From NCBI RefSeq assembly GCF_001659605.2, contig NC_035172.2, forward strand, positions 21,311,973-21,375,972: a stretch of DNA of 64,000 nt. The letters are read 5' to 3'. Each line of letters opens with the position of its first letter. Within the stretch, counting starts at the first letter, position 1. A program made the position numbers and the translations under genes. The DNA comes from Manihot esculenta (taxonomy: Eukaryota; Streptophyta; Magnoliopsida; Malpighiales; Euphorbiaceae). Below are positions 1 through 11,959 of this stretch, one piece after another. Under the pieces are notes generated by a model that saw only the letters and a list, made by a program, of their open reading frames with translations, was not told the DNA's origin and made no database searches.

Positions 1-3000
1 CTGTCTGCTTACAGCTGTTCTGATCCTTTCTCTGATGATAGGCACTAACTTGCTGGTTATCTCACCTAACTCTGGCCCTGCAAGAGTTTTCTCTCCTACC
101 TCTTCCCAGCAAACAGGTGTTCGGCACTTCCTCCCATACAAAGCTTCATAAGGAGCCATCCCTATGCTAGCACGATGGCTGTTGTTGTAGGCAAACTCCA
201 CCAGAGGTAGATGCTGCCTCCAAGAACCGCCAAAGTCTAACACACACATTCTCAGCATATCTTCAATGGTCTGGATGGTCCTCTCTGACTGACCGTCTGT
301 CTGTGGATGGAAAGCAGTGCTGAAATCCAACCTTGTGCCCATTTCGTTCTGCAGACTCCGCCAAAACCTGGAGGTGAACTGCGGTCCTCGATCTGATACT
401 ATCGACACTGGAACTCCATGCAACCTTACTATCTCTTCGACATACACCTGCGCTAACTTGTCCACAGAGTAGTTACTCCTGACTGGAATGAAGTGAGCAG
501 ATTTAGTGAGTCTATCCACAATCACCCATATGGAGTCTAGTCTGTTAGACGTCGCCGGTAACCCCACTACAAAATCCATAGCTATGTTCTCCCATTTCCA
601 TTCTGGAATCGGCAGTGGGTTAAGCATTCCAGCCGGCTTCTGGTGCTCTAGCTTCACCCTTTGACATGTCTCGCAGGCTGACACGAACTGTGCCACTTTT
701 CTCTTCATTGCTGGCCACCAATACACTTTTCTCAGATCTTGATACATCTTGGTGGCTCCCGGGTGAATGCTATACCGCGTATTATGAGCTTCCCTCATAA
801 TGTCGGCCTTCAAACTGCTATCATCTGGTACACATAATCTCTTACCGTGCCGAAGAATCCCCTCTCCGTCAAATCTAAACTCGGCACTGTTGCCCGACTG
901 AACAGTCCTGGCAATCTTCACTAACTCGGGGTCTTCGTGCTGTTTCAGAGCCACTTGCTCTAGAAACACTGGTGTCACTCTCATCTGTGCGAGCAAAGCA
1001 CCTGTACCAGATAACTGCAACTGTAACCCTTCTTCCATGAGCTTGTAGAAATCCTTCACCACCGGTCTTCTCTCTACTGCAATGTGGGATAAACCCTTGC
1101 CCGGATGATACTGGATCTTACAATCATAATCACTGAGCAATTCTACCCACCGTCTCTGCCTCAAGTTTAACTCTCTCTGACTTAAGATGTGCTGCAGGCT
1201 CTTATGATCCGTATAGATCTCACATTTTACCCCATAGAGGTAATGCCTCCACATCTTAAGTGCAAAGATAACAGCTGCCATCTCCAGATCGTGTGTCGGG
1301 TAATTGCACTCGTGCTTCTTTAGTTGTCTCGAAGCATAAGCTATTACTCGGTCATTCTGCATCAACACACAACCTAATCCCACTCGGGATGCATCACAGA
1401 ACACTATGAAATCTTCATCACTGATCGGCAGAGCTAACACCGGTGCTGAAGTTAATCGTCTCTTCAACTCTGCAAAACTCTCATCACATTCCTCTGACCA
1501 CACAAACTTCTGATTTTTTCTGGTCAGTCTGGTCATAGGAGCAGCTATCTTCGAGAAGTCCTGAACGAACCTCCGATAGTAGCCTGCCAAACCCAGAAAA
1601 CTCTTGATCTCTGTCACTGTAGTGGGTGTAGGCCAGTTGGCTACTGCCTCTACCTTTTTAGGATCTACTGATATACCGTCCTCTGATACAACATGTCCCA
1701 AAAAGGAAATGCTCCTTAGCCAAAACTCGCACTTGGAGAACTTGGCATACAAGCCATGCTCTCTCAAGGTTTGCAGCACTATCCGCAGATGCTGGGCATG
1801 GTCCTCTGCAGTCTTGGAGTACACCAAGATATCATCAATAAAGACGATCACAAAACGATCCAAGTACTCCCTGAAAACCCTGTTCATGAGATCCATGAAT
1901 GCTGCAGGGGCGTTAGTCAACCCGAACGGCATCACAAGGAACTCATAATGCCCATATCTGGTTCTGAAAGCAGTCTTGGATACATCTCCTTCCCTGATCT
2001 TCAACTGATGGTATCCGGATCTCAGATCTATTTTAGAAAAACAACCTGCTCCTGCCAGCTGATCGAATAGATCATCGATCCTGGGTAATGGATACTTATT
2101 TTTGATCGTGACTTTGTTCAACTGTCTGTAGTCGACACAAAGTCTAAGAGGTCCATCCTTCTTTCTGACAAATAATACTGGAGCACCCCAGGGTGAGGTA
2201 CTCGGGCGGATGAAACCCTTAGCTACCAAATCCTGTAACTGCTCTTTCAACTCTCGCAACTCTGCTGGTGCCATCCTGTAGGGAGGAATAGAGATCGGTC
2301 TGGCACTGGGCATCAACTCAATCTCGAACTCTATTTCCCTATCCGGTGGTAGTCCTGGAAGCTCTTCAGGAAACAAATCTGGGAAGTCTCTCACAACTGG
2401 TACTGAGGATGGTTCCCTAACCTGACTGTCTAGCTCTCTCACATAAGCTAGGAACCCCTGACACCCCTTCCTTAACATCCTACGAGCCTGGAGGGCTGAT
2501 ATCAAACCCCTAGGTGTCCCTCTCCTGTCTCCTCTGAAGACACACTCTGACCCATCCTGGTCTCTGATACTGACTACCTTGTCTCTACAGTTCAGGGTAG
2601 CATCATACGTAGATAACCAGTCCATCCCTAGAATGACATCAAAATCTGTCAACTCTAGAACCACCAGGTCAGCTGGAAGGTATCTACCCTCTATGCACAC
2701 TGGACTGAACCGACAGACTGACTCTGCCAAAGATGGATCACATTTGGGTCCACTGACCCATAGAGGACACTCTAACTCAGACACTATCAGACCCAACCTC
2801 TCTGCAGCTCTAGAAGAAATGAAAGAGTGAGAAGCACCGGGGTCCATTAAAGCATACACCTCGGAACACCCAATGATGAGAGTACCTGACACCACCGTGT
2901 TCGACGTGTCTGCCTCCTGCTGAGTCAGGGTGAAAATCCGTGCTGGGGCTGACGGACCTGCACCTCGGGAACCCATCCCTGATGAAGAGGCTGCCCCTCT

Positions 3001-4446
3001 TCCTCTTCCTCTACCACTGCTTGATGGTATGGCGGAAGCTACGGGCTGGACTACACTGCCCGTACTCATCTGCTGGGATGGTGCAACCAAAGTCGCCTGC
3101 GGACATTCTCGTGCATAATGTCCCTCCTGCCCACATCTATAGCAGGCTGTGGATCCCAACTGACAAGCTCCTCTATGCTGTTTGCCACACCTCTTGCACA
3201 CTGGAAACTCTGCGCCAGAACTGGAGCCACTACTCATTCCCAGACCCGATTTAAGCCTGTTCCAGAACTTGCCTCTCTTTCCTCTGAATTTCTCCCATCT
3301 CTTCTTACTTGCACTTGCTGTACTCTGTGAGGAGGAACCGGGTTTAACACCAGAAGACTGTGCCTTGACTACACCTTGACTTATGGCACTAGCCTCCATC
3401 TTTCTAGCAGCATCCACAATAGAGTGGAAACTTTCCTTCTCCGCATGAAGAATCAAAGAGAAATACCTGGGATGAAGCCTTGTGGCATATCTCTTTGCCT
3501 TCTTCTGATCTGTATCATATGCCTGACCGACATATGGCAACAATTCCAGGAACTTATCGGTATAGTCATCAACGCTCATCTCCTCCGTCTGTCGCAATTG
3601 CTCAAACTCCACAACCTTGAGTTCCCTGGAACTGTCAGGAAAAGCCCATCCAGCAAATTCGTTGGCGAACTCTTCCCATGTCATACTCTCAAGTCTCGGG
3701 TCCACATAGTTCTTGAACCATTCTCTCGCTTTCTTACACTTTAACGTGAACCCTGCCATCTCAATGGCTCTACCATCATCTGCTCCCAACTCACTTGTTA
3801 TCATTCTAACTGCACTGAGATACTCAAAGGGATCATCTCCTGTATTGAATTTAGGAGCATCCAACTTTAAGTACTCGGTCATCTTCACCTTACTTCCCCC
3901 TGAAGAACTGGGTTGCTGTGCTTCCACAACAGTGGCTACTGGTTCAGGAGGTGGTGGTGGAGGAACTGGTTCCCTCACTTCAGGCTGTACTGGACTTGGA
4001 TGAACAGGTGGGGGTGGATACATGTGATATGGTGGATAGAAGGAAGGATAGGGCATATATGGCATGTAGGGTGGATATGGGGCAAAGCTGGAGTAATCCG
4101 ACGTGCCTCCCATCGGATACTCTGGGCCCTGTGGAAAGGGTGGATAGCCAAACCCCGAGGCCTGCATGCCTCCCTGGGATTCCCCCATACCTTCTTCTGA
4201 CCGTCCTACACCCATGCTTACATCTCTACTCTGACCCTCTTCCATCACACCTCTTTCTTCTACTGACCTTCCCCCTCTGTTTACTCCTCTCCTGCTCTCG
4301 TCAGAAGACCTTCTAGGGTCTCGTGACGTTCCTTCCCTGCTTGACCTGTGAGATCTTGCCCTTGGCAAGGCAGGTGGACGAGCAGCTGTACCCTCACTTA
4401 CAGGTGGGACTCCAGTCAATCTCGCGGATCGACGAGTTCCTCGCAT
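1..4446 (-). CDS. Gypsy element A: gag-pol polyprotein, C-terminal end beyond left edge
   Basis: One frame is open from an ATG at 4446 ([12 protein letters not shown]) to position 1, about 1,482 codons without a stop that I could find. Domains in order: basic, proline-rich N-terminus; gag core; paired zinc knuckles around residues 417-447 (CKRCG...CYRCGQEGH); aspartic protease with DPGASHSF, Asp near residue 535; reverse transcriptase with FIDDILVYS near 871; RNase H; HHCC zinc finger; integrase core with Asp near 1291, Asp near 1352 and a Glu further on. The order PR-RT-RH-IN marks Ty3/gypsy, and similarity to the copies at 38432-43967 and 58491-63399 places it in the Tekay/Del chromovirus group. 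The ATG lies just after an acceptor-like TTTTCCAG. An in-frame 42-bp deletion near 1100 removes the last RNase H motif, so the protein is probably not fully active although no stop is visible. Confidence 0.9.
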   Translation of the reverse strand, partial: MRGTRRSARLTGVPPVSEGTAARPPALPRARSHRSSREGTSRDPRRSSDESRRGVNRGGRSVEERGVMEEGQSRDVSMGVGRSEEGMGESQGGMQASGFGYPPFPQGPEYPMGGTSDYSSFAPYPPYMPYMPYPSFYPPYHMYPPPPVHPSPVQPEVREPVPPPPPPEPVATVVEAQQPSSSGGSKVKMTEYLKLDAPKFNTGDDPFEYLSAVRMITSELGADDGRAIEMAGFTLKCKKAREWFKNYVDPRLESMTWEEFANEFAGWAFPDSSRELKVVEFEQLRQTEEMSVDDYTDKFLELLPYVGQAYDTDQKKAKRYATRLHPRYFSLILHAEKESFHSIVDAARKMEASAISQGVVKAQSSGVKPGSSSQSTASASKKRWEKFRGKRGKFWNRLKSGLGMSSGSSSGAEFPVCKRCGKQHRGACQLGSTACYRCGQEGHYARECPQATLVAPSQQMSTGSVVQPVASAIPSSSGRGRGRGAASSSGMGSRGAGPSAPARIFTLTQQEADTSNTVVSGTLIIGCSEVYALMDPGASHSFISSRAAERLGLIVSELECPLWVSGPKCDPSLAESVCRFSPVCIEGRYLPADLVVLELTDFDVILGMDWLSTYDATLNCRDKVVSIRDQDGSECVFRGDRRGTPRGLISALQARRMLRKGCQGFLAYVRELDSQVREPSSVPVVRDFPDLFPEELPGLPPDREIEFEIELMPSARPISIPPYRMAPAELRELKEQLQDLVAKGFIRPSTSPWGAPVLFVRKKDGPLRLCVDYRQLNKVTIKNKYPLPRIDDLFDQLAGAGCFSKIDLRSGYHQLKIREGDVSKTAFRTRYGHYEFLVMPFGLTNAPAAFMDLMNRVFREYLDRFVIVFIDDILVYSKTAEDHAQHLRIVLQTLREHGLYAKFSKCEFWLRSISFLGHVVSEDGISVDPKKVEAVANWPTPTTVTEIKSFLGLAGYYRRFVQDFSKIAAPMTRLTRKNQKFVWSEECDESFAELKRRLTSAPVLALPISDEDFIVFCDASRVGLGCVLMQNDRVIAYASRQLKKHECNYPTHDLEMAAVIFALKMWRHYLYGVKCEIYTDHKSLQHILSQRELNLRQRRWVELLSDYDCKIQYHPGKGLSHIAVERRPVVKDFYKLMEEGLQLQLSGTGALLAQMRVTPVFLEQVALKQHEDPELVKIARTVQSGNSAEFRFDGEGILRHGKRLCVPDDSSLKADIMREAHNTRYSIHPGATKMYQDLRKVYWWPAMKRKVAQFVSACETCQRVKLEHQKPAGMLNPLPIPEWKWENIAMDFVVGLPATSNRLDSIWVIVDRLTKSAHFIPVRSNYSVDKLAQVYVEEIVRLHGVPVSIVSDRGPQFTSRFWRSLQNEMGTRLDFSTAFHPQTDGQSERTIQTIEDMLRMCVLDFGGSWRQHLPLVEFAYNNSHRASIGMAPYEALYGRKCRTPVCWEEVGEKTLAGPELGEITSKLVPIIRERIRTAVSRQ

Positions 4447-4668
4447 CTTCACTCTCTGGAAAACAACAATTCACATAACACATCAGCAACACATCAAAAA
4501 CATGCACATGCATAACTCAGGGCATTGCACATCAGCATATAGACAGGACTAACATCCTATCCTCGTGGACATGTTTTTCCTATGGTGCTTGACCTACTAA
4601 ACCTCTCTATGAGCCCAACTCTCTCTCTATAGGTCCGACCATGTGAACCTAGTGCTCTGATACCAATC
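4447..4668 (-). other. Untranslated leader of element A between LTR and gag
   Basis: About 220 bases of non-coding leader on the minus strand, containing the primer binding site at its LTR end and the acceptor-like TTTTCCAG just before the gag ATG. It matches the leader of the plus-strand element at 58272-58490. I see no other feature. Confidence 0.75.
4654..4665 (-). promoter_or_regulatory. Primer binding site of element A (initiator Met-tRNA type)
   Basis: Read on the minus strand this is TGGTATCAGAGC, the canonical complement of the 3' end of plant initiator methionine tRNA. It lies three bases from the LTR end, the usual position for minus-strand DNA priming. Confidence 0.9.
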
Positions 4669-6813
4669 TGTAACAGCCCGGAAACCGAACTGCCACCGGC
4701 ACTAGGATCCAGATCGACTTAAGGTCGCCGGGACCCGTAGTAAGCCTGCTAATCTGTGTATACCTGTGACATCCCATACATGATCATACATTTGCTGTAA
4801 AAACATAAAACTTTTCTTCATTCCAAGGCTTAACCTATGCATGCAATCTTTCTATTCTCTACTAATCCCTACTAGAGCTCCTCATGGCCCTAGGCGGATC
4901 AAACTCATCATGTTAAGCCTGGTTTTGCTCATAAACATACAACAATAAAGAAACATACATAAACTGATCATGTGACTCCACAAAGGGATTACAAGTCTTA
5001 TAAATCAAGCACCATTCTATACATATACACTCTCTCTATACAATTACATGTCCACGCTAGCTATTACAAAACTCTGTACTCTTCCTGTACCCTGTTGAGT
5101 TCTCTCTGACCTCTGAACCTGCACAACTGGAGTTAGGGGAGAGGGATGAGCTACTATAGCCCAGTGAGTAGAATAGTAAAATAACAGGTGATAAAACATG
5201 CTCTCATGGAATGCAACACATAAGCACATCACCTCGGCCGGACGGATCAAAACTCCCTCTATCTCATCTGGGGTACCTAAGTACCATGTGCCTGGTCCCC
5301 GTAGGGCTGTTCCAGGTCTTTGTGTGCCTGGTCCCCGTAGGGCTGTTCCAGGTCTTTCCTCTGAGGGCTAATGAATCCTCACGAAGTCTGTGCCGTCTCA
5401 CAGAAGCAATGTACAAGGAGCAATGCCAAGTACAAGGATAAATGCAATGCATCATCTTTGTGTACACTAATGCACTCACCCTATAGCATAGTCATGATGC
5501 ATGAAGCATGAGACAATATCAGTTATCATATTAAAACATTAAGTTAAATTCCACTCACCTCTGGTTATCTTTGCACTGACACTGCAGGTTCTGACACTGG
5601 ACTCACTGCTGATTTCCCTGATTCCTCTGGTCCGTACCTACACAGGTGGACTCAAATGAGGGACCAAACTCACTCAATAACATCGCTAAGAAACTCCCCA
5701 AAACCCCTCTAAACAAACCGAAAACCATCACATAAAACATGCAAAAGAAAGCTGGACAGGGCACTTTCGGCGGCAGGTTCGGCGGCCGAAACCCCACTCC
5801 AGAGACGAAACTCATGCATGTTCGGCGGCACCTTCGGCGGCCGAAGGTCTCGTCCAGAGACGAAACTCACACACTTTCGGCGGCCGAACTCCCTCTTTCG
5901 GCGGCCGAAAGTCTCTTTCTAAACCGAAAGCCTAGCTTTCGGGGGCAACCTTTGGCAGCCGAACTGCCTCCACAAGGGGTTCGGCGGCCGAACCTTCCTT
6001 CGGCGGCCGAACCTGGTTTTGCCCGAAGGACAGAACCCTGCTCTGTTTCATGCCAACTTTGCCCAAAAACCTACAAACATGCATAGCAACGACTCCCAAC
6101 TAGCATCTACACATATATATGTACAAAGGGGTCTAAAACTACCCTAAAACCCCAAACAAACATAGCACATAACACTTAAACATGCTGGAACACCACAAAT
6201 CACCAAAACCTCACCTAAACCTAAACATGCATACTACCCATACAAACTGCATAAAACCTTTCAAAATCATCAAAGAAGCTCAGGATCTTCACTTACCTCT
6301 TACACAACTTGAGGATGAAGGATCCTAACGTGGAGATATGAAGAAAAGCTCTTCCAAAGCTCCAAGTTTCAAACCTTGGTTCTTTTGCTCAAAACCTTCA
6401 TAAATCACCAAAACTCTTAAAACTCTTGAAAGATTTGCTGAAAATCATGGAAAACATGAAAGTCAACGTAGGAGAGGCTGGAACTCACCTCTGGCTGCAA
6501 GTGGAGGAGAAATAACCTCCTTCCACCGACCCTTGGCCCTTTTATAGGTGGCTGGCCAGACCACCTTCGGCAGCCGAACGTGAAGCCGCAACCATGCAAT
6601 GTTCGGCGGCCGAAAGTGACCTTCGGCGGCCGAACCTTTGCATTTCTCCCTTGTTGCTTTTCTTTCAAAACTCAATGCTTATCATACTTCAAAACATGAA
6701 AACAAGTGAAAATACCTTGGAAAACATATGTATGACCCTTCTCGAGGATTCCGACACCCGAGATTCCACCGGACTACAGGAATTCCGATGCCGGACTCGA
6801 GCCGGGTATTACA
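4669..6813 (-). repeat. 5' LTR of gypsy element A
   Basis: On the minus strand the LTR starts TGTAATACCCGGC at 6813 and ends GTTACA at 4669, 2,145 bp. It carries a TATA box (TATAAAA, plus coordinates 6540-6546) with GGCCGCCGAA-type motifs just upstream (about 6565-6630) and a second cluster about 5765-6010. A donor-like GGTAAGTG lies at about 6296-6291. Near 5310-5360 a block containing CCTGGTCCCCGTAGGGC is repeated in tandem. The partner LTR is off the window. It is inserted into a copia LTR; the right flank begins GAATT, the expected 5-bp duplication, but the other copy is out of view. Confidence 0.88.
6540..6546 (-). promoter_or_regulatory. TATA box of the element A LTR
   Basis: TATAAAA on the minus strand, preceded by GGCTGGCCA-type sequence and followed by GGGCC, as in the other LTRs of this group (18510, 44424, 54768, 56500). 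Position about 270 bp into the LTR implies a short U3 and a very long R-U5. Confidence 0.6.
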
Positions 6814-7029
6814 GAATTATATCAACATATACATATTCATCTCATGATTATCAATCAATAATCATACTAGCTATATTTTATTATTATCAACATAATAATA
6901 ATTAACCAGGGATGATAATCATTATTATGTAACATGCAAATAAATAATAATGATAAAAACCTCTTTTATTAATAACCAAAACAACATACAAAAGGTTTTA
7001 GATAATGACCTAGGGCATATACACTAACA
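6814..7029 (-). repeat. Start of a minus-strand copia LTR (element B), interrupted by element A
   Basis: The reverse complement from 7029 reads TGTTAGTGTATATGCCC and is closely similar to the first 216 bases of the copia LTR at 11960. It stops where the gypsy LTR of element A begins (6813). Most of element B is beyond the left edge. It is inserted in a plus-strand copia LTR; the right flank ATTAG (7030-7034) is the likely target duplication because the uninterrupted LTR copy near 12674 reads through this point. Confidence 0.8.
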
Positions 7030-7839
7030 ATTAGTTGGGTAGTCATAATGTCTTGCTAGAGGCCACTTATGACTTATGGGCCTTGTGGGACTAGGCCTAT
7101 TGCCAATTAATGTGAGCCTATTGGGTCACACACAAAAGAACGTTGTTGATGTGCTATGTCATATTAATGGGCTAAAAGCCCAAAGCCCATTAATATAATT
7201 AATAATAATAAAGTGTTATTATTATTAATATTAATTGTTAATATAATTAATAATAATAAGTGTTATTATTATTAATATTAATTATTAATATAATTAATAA
7301 TAATAAAGTGTTATTATCATTAATTATTTATTATTATGAGATAATAATATTTAAAAGATCTGCAATCTATCTGTAACTGTTACAGATAAAGGACTCTATC
7401 ACATAAGATATTTGAGTATCTGTGAGATTGTGATAGTGGGTTATGAATACAACTCCTTTTAGGAAAAGGAGTTGTGGGAAAAAACAAAAGACTGAAACAT
7501 ATAAATACTCCTTCTATGAATTGTGGAAGGATAATGTTAATTTTTGAGAAAAATTCAGTCTAACTATTGCAGGTTGTGGAGCACATAATCTATCCATCTT
7601 TGAGAGAGCTAGCACTCTAGAAGGATAGAAGACGTTCGTGTGGATACCATAGAGAGTGTTCGTTTGAAAAAGCAGCACAATCAGTCTGCCATTGTATCTT
7701 TTGAACGAGATTAACAGGGTTAGTCTCATATCCTTCTTGTGAATTAAACGAAGCACTCGGATTTTGGAAAAAAGAAATGAGAGAAATTTTATTTTTCCAC
7801 TGCGCTTTTGGGTTGCAATAATCTCTGAATTTCCCAACA
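7030..7839 (+). repeat. 3' part of a plus-strand copia LTR
   Basis: Closely matches 12674-13476, the second half of the copia C 5' LTR, ending TTCCCAACA at 7839. It contains ATTAATAATA / TATTATTAAT inverted arms. It is not followed by a primer binding site, so it is a 3' LTR or solo LTR whose left part is beyond the nested elements and outside the window. Confidence 0.82.
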
Positions 7840-8622
7840 GCACATATATTTGCTCAATTAAGACTCTTTCTAGCTTTCAGAATGATTTGCCCTTACCTTG
7901 AAGTACTATATTCAGCCCTTTTGCACTTAAATCTTACTTGAAAAAGTCACCAACCTTTTGATGTGAAAGTATATATTTTCAGTTGGTCACCTGTCCAAGT
8001 GGCTACTAGCTTTGTTCATAGTTTTTCAACCATTGGAATAGTTTAATTTGTGCGTTTGAAGCCTTTACCATTGCTGAATTTTCTTTCTCAAAGAATTGGG
8101 CAAATCAACGCCAATTACTAAAATAAGCCATGTTCAGTTATTCACACATCTTTCAATTCATTCTCTTTAATGAGTAATATATATTTTTCACCATGGCAAC
8201 CTCAAATATTCAATTCAAAAGGAAATTTCCAAACATGAATACAATTCACTGCAATTGATTCAACTTAAGTTTAAAGAGTCATCACATCAATGGGGTCATG
8301 GAAAGAAAGCTCATCAAACATAGTCTATGAGTTTGAGTAAAGCAAATAAAATAGAAAAACTGTGGCTACATTATGTGTTATTGAAAGCAAAAATAACAAA
8401 AATAAAAAAAAATTCAAACTGTGGCTATTCAAACTAAAACTGAAAGCAAAAATGACTAAAAATGAAAGTTCAGAGATATGCACCCCCACACCTAATTCAT
8501 GCATTGTCTTCAATGTATGGAAAAATTAAAGTTCAAAGGAAACTGAGTACTCCCCTGGTGTGGTTTGTGTGGTGCACCCTTGTTTAAGGTCACGGGCTGG
8601 ACCTTCTCCACTTGATCAAGGC

Positions 8623-8871
8623 TCAAGTAATTCGGGGAGGAAAAAGGGTCCCAACTGCATTAAGTAAAAAGTGTAGCATGCCTTTTGTTTTGGTCATCAC
8701 CCATCCTATTTCTTTTATGTACTCATGAAGTAACATGATTAGCTTCTCCTCTTTTAGGTGAGGCGTGCCTCTAACCCTTATGTTAGCATTTTTGAGATGA
8801 TTAGGCAGCACTTTGAACTCCAATTCATGTTTCTCCATGGGTAGCTGCAATTTGGTACTAAATTCGTACAA
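8623..8871 (-). pseudogene. RT-entry fragment of the Athila-like element
   Basis: An 82-codon minus-strand reading frame contains LEFKVLPNHLKNA and KLIMLLHEYIKEIGWVM, which resemble the conserved run into the reverse transcriptase of Athila-like elements (LPxHLKYA ... KEYKxAIGW). The catalytic RT core is absent; the similarity ends after TKGM. It is a relic next to a gag fragment, implying an internal deletion. Placement is from remembered family motifs and is moderately secure. Confidence 0.55.
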
Positions 8872-9099
8872 AACAAATTCTACCTTATCCGGAGGTTTGG
8901 GCAGGCATTAATCCGTATGCTCCTTTGCTTTGGACGCTTGGAATTCCACTCGTTCCTTGTGCACATGGCCTGTCTGCGTTGGATGAATTGCTGAACTGGA
9001 TTCAGTTTGCTCTTCTTGCGCAAGGCTTGTCTGCATTGGATGAATTGCAGGACTAATCTACGATCCAAGCTGAAGAGATGCGGGTGGATCTTTGTCTTT

Positions 9100-9760
9100 C
9101 TATGTTTGGTTGCATTCCAACTGCTGAGTACTGCAGATTTTTTCTTTCAATTCTGGCTCTTTTTGGTTTTCTTCGTCTTCTTGGCTAGTCTCCTTGCAAA
9201 AATCATTGTTTAGCATATCATTTTGATTTATATAACAAACTTCTTGGTTCAAACAATCAATGATATCTAAACTATCAACAGGTTCTGTTTGACCAGTTTG
9301 TTTGGATAAACAGTTTTCTGGCTGTTTTTCTTCAGCAGCTTGTTCTTGTACTTGTGGACTTTCATCATCAGGCTTGACAACTTGAAGCTCTTCCTCACTT
9401 CTTAACATGATTGTATTCATTGAGGTGGCCATTTGATCCACCTGCTGTTGGAGACTTTGCACAAAATTTGCCAATGTCTCTATTATCTTCTCAAGGTGCA
9501 TGTTGGAACTTGGAGGTGTTGCTTGGGCTTGGTTTCTTTGATAGTTCTGGTAGTTGCTAGCCCTAGCATAGCCGTAGTTCAGATGGTCTCCCCAACCTGG
9601 ATTGTAAGTGTTAAAGTAGGGATCATGTCTTGGCTGGCTATAGAATCCTCCAAATGTATGTACTTGTTGGTCATCCTCATAAAGTGTAGGACATTGATCA
9701 GTTGAGTGTCCTATATGTGCGTGAATCCCACATAGCCAAGATTATTGAAGTTGTTGAGCT
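9100..9760 (-). pseudogene. Gag C-terminal fragment of the Athila-like element
   Basis: Minus-strand translation from about 9733 includes HSTDQCPTLYED (the CPTL context of Athila gag), FNTYNPGWGDHLNY and, from the Met at 9501, a predicted helical segment with heptad-like spacing (LANFVQSLQQQVDQMATSMN). This matches the usual Athila layout of a zinc-knuckle-adjacent region, an NPGWRDHPN-type motif and a coiled-coil region. The frame then runs to a stop at 9100 through acidic, Gln/Glu-rich sequence. The gag N-terminus is not recognisable. Confidence 0.6.
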
Positions 9761-10000
9761 CATTGAGCTTGATCTATGACATAACTTCTCACAAAAGAGG
9801 TTAGTTCAGAGATTTGCAAAGAGAGAGTAGATGTACTTAGCCATGAATCAGTTCTGCGATGGCAGGTTCTTCAGATGCAAATTCGGTGGTGACTTGTTTA
9901 CTTAGTCTCCTGATTGTGCGCTCAATTTATGGATCGTAAGGCAGAGTGTTCTTGAGTCCAGATCTGGTCATGAAAGAAAAATAAACAAGTTAAATCAATT

Positions 10001-10017
10001 CCCGACAACGGCGCCAA
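10001..10017 (-). promoter_or_regulatory. Primer binding site of the Athila-like element
   Basis: The minus strand reads TTGGCGCCGTTGTCGGG, the TGGCGCCGTTGYCGGGG-type primer site characteristic of Athila/Tat elements, four bases (AAAA) from the LTR end. Confidence 0.75.
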
Positions 10018-10021
10018 TTTT

Positions 10022-11043
10022 TGCCTTGCGGTTGTCGAAGCCGGTCAAAAATAACCTTTTTAGTTATCAACAATTTTACAATTGTAGATAGTGGTGAAAG
10101 GATCAAATCCACAGGGAATTGAGAACTTACCTATCTTCCTTATCAAGACCAAGAGAACACACTGAAAGTAAACTGAAAGCAAAGTAACTGAAAGCAAAAT
10201 AAAAATAAAGTGCAATAAAGTAAAAAAGGGGGGGTTTTGAGATTGATTGAATTGATCTAATGCTGAAAGCAATAAAAGAAAGCGAATAATACAATAAAGA
10301 GATTTAAATAATAAGAAAGATCTAGTTGAAGAATTGGATCCACTTCAGTTGTTGGGATTGATCATTGACACTTAGTTTCCCTTGATAGATTCAATAGATT
10401 AGTTATGGAGATGGAAGACGCTTCTCACCACCATGTCTCTCCTTAAGCCTAAATTAATTAGGGAACATCCTCTAACCAATTACTAATCAATAAGTTGCCA
10501 AGGAACGTCCTTAGGCCTTAGGCATCAAAACAACTGTCAATTGCATTAAGAAATAGAGAGATTTAATCCTAACTACCCAAACGCATGGTGATATTGCTAG
10601 ATTATGCAACTACCTTAGTTTTTACACCAAGTGTTCTTATGTTTGAACAATCCAAGCAATTACAGACTTAAAATTATTCAAACTAACAATATATTACCTT
10701 GCAATAAAGAATCAAGTGGCCACATTGATCATAATAACAAAGCAATAATGGAATCAAGCATGAAATTGCACAAATATTGAATAACCAAAAGATAAACAAC
10801 TTATGTTCAGATCTCACAATCCATAAAACAACCATAGTATCACCTAATCTTCAACTAGAATAAAAGGTTTCAGCCACTCATGGCTGAAACAAAACAAGAA
10901 AATAAAGAAAGGAAGAAGAAGAGACGGTACCACTTGCAATCCCGTATGTGTGTCCAAGGGAGAGTAGAAAAAGCATGGGGAGGCTCCTTATGTGTCTTTT
11001 TATAGTTAAAAGTGTTGCCCTAGGTCCTTACTTGCTGCCCAAG
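10022..11043 (-). repeat. LTR of the Athila-like element, minus strand, 5' part truncated
   Basis: Read on the minus strand it ends CGCAAGGCA next to the primer site. Its sequence is the inverted counterpart of 11749-11959 plus 49619-50429 (shared GTGGCTGAAAC, the TATAAAAAGACACATAAGGAG promoter-like stretch, and the tail GGTTATTTTTGACCGG). It stops at 11043 where the plus-strand LTR begins, so about 700 bp of its start is missing or displaced. Confidence 0.68.
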
Positions 11044-11959
11044 TGATAGAGAATATTTTAGTTCATTTTATCATTATGTTCTTGATGTTTTTTTACATAT
11101 TTTCTGCCTAATTTTGTAGTTTTAATCATATTTTGTAGATATTAGGTGTAAAGAGACAATCTGAAGAAAATGTTCTTAAAACTGCCAGAAAGTGTCAAAT
11201 ATGGAAAGTGCCAAAAAAGAAAAGTTTTCAAATAAGAAAAGTTTTCAAATAAGGAAAGTGCAGAAGCAAAAGCAAATAAGGAAAGCTCAGTCAGAAGATT
11301 ATTTGAAATTCAAATTGCAGGTCTTTCTTTCCTTGTTCAAAGATGTGCACACACTGCAGCAGTCATATCTTCCTATTTAGGCAGTAAGATTTCAAGAAGA
11401 CGCACTTGCCTCTTCAGCATTCAGCATTCAGCATTCAAAATTCAAACGAAGTCTCCACCTAAAAAGGAAAGACTGGACAAATATCTTTCCTCTTCTGCAG
11501 AGCATCCGCGCGCATCTCTATCCTTCTGAATAATTTGCAACGCGATTCCTTCCTTTTCAGTCACAACTTGGGCAACAAGTAAGACTTTGGGCAGCATCTT
11601 GAAGACACTTGGGCAGCAAGTAAAATCTTGGACAACACACTCTTGCCCTTTGAAGCCTTGCTGTGCGCCACCTTCCTTCTGCAGTGCATTTAGTGCGCTT
11701 CTTTCCTTCCAAATAATTTTGTAATGCGAATCTTTCCTTTTCAGGCACAACTTGGGTAGCAAGTACCTCTAGGGCAGCACTTTCAACTATAAAAAGACAC
11801 ATAAGGAGCCTCCCTATATTTTTTCAATACCGCCTTGGACACACCTACGGGATTGCAAGTGACACCATCTCTTCTTCTTCCTTTCTTTTCTTTTATTTTT
11901 TTTTTTGTTTCAGCCATGAGTGGCTGAAACCTTTTATCTAGTTGAAGATTGGTTGAAAC
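11044..11959 (+). repeat. Athila-like LTR, plus strand, first part (resumes at 49619)
   Basis: Begins TGATAGAGAATATTTTAG and carries AAGTTTTCAAATAAG short repeats (11220-11260), a partial duplication of about 185 bp (11500-11585 versus 11685-11770, both ending in CACAACTTGGG-type sequence), and the TATA-like TATAAAAAGACAC near 11800. It is interrupted by copia element C at 11960; the flanking GAAAC (11955-11959) is duplicated at 49614-49618. Confidence 0.68.

Larger units (their letters stand above)
7840..10021 (-). mobile_element. Internal region of a decayed Athila-like gypsy element, minus strand
   Basis: On the minus strand the order is PBS (10017-10001), a degraded gag C-terminus (about 9760-9100) and a fragment resembling the start of the reverse transcriptase region (8871-8623). 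Protease and most of pol are missing or unrecognisable. I recognise nothing in 7840-8600, which is AT-rich, nor in 9780-10000 apart from leader or degraded gag. Family assignment comes from the TTGGCGCCGTTGTCGG primer site and the gag and RT-entry motifs. Confidence 0.72.

Noticed and set aside
1604..4316. Plus-strand open frames opposite the element A polyprotein
   Set aside because: They are antisense shadows of a conserved minus-strand gag-pol frame with recognisable motifs.
7514..7843. 109-codon minus-strand frame
   Set aside because: It lies antisense within a copia LTR; the homologous region at 13150-13476 does not preserve it.
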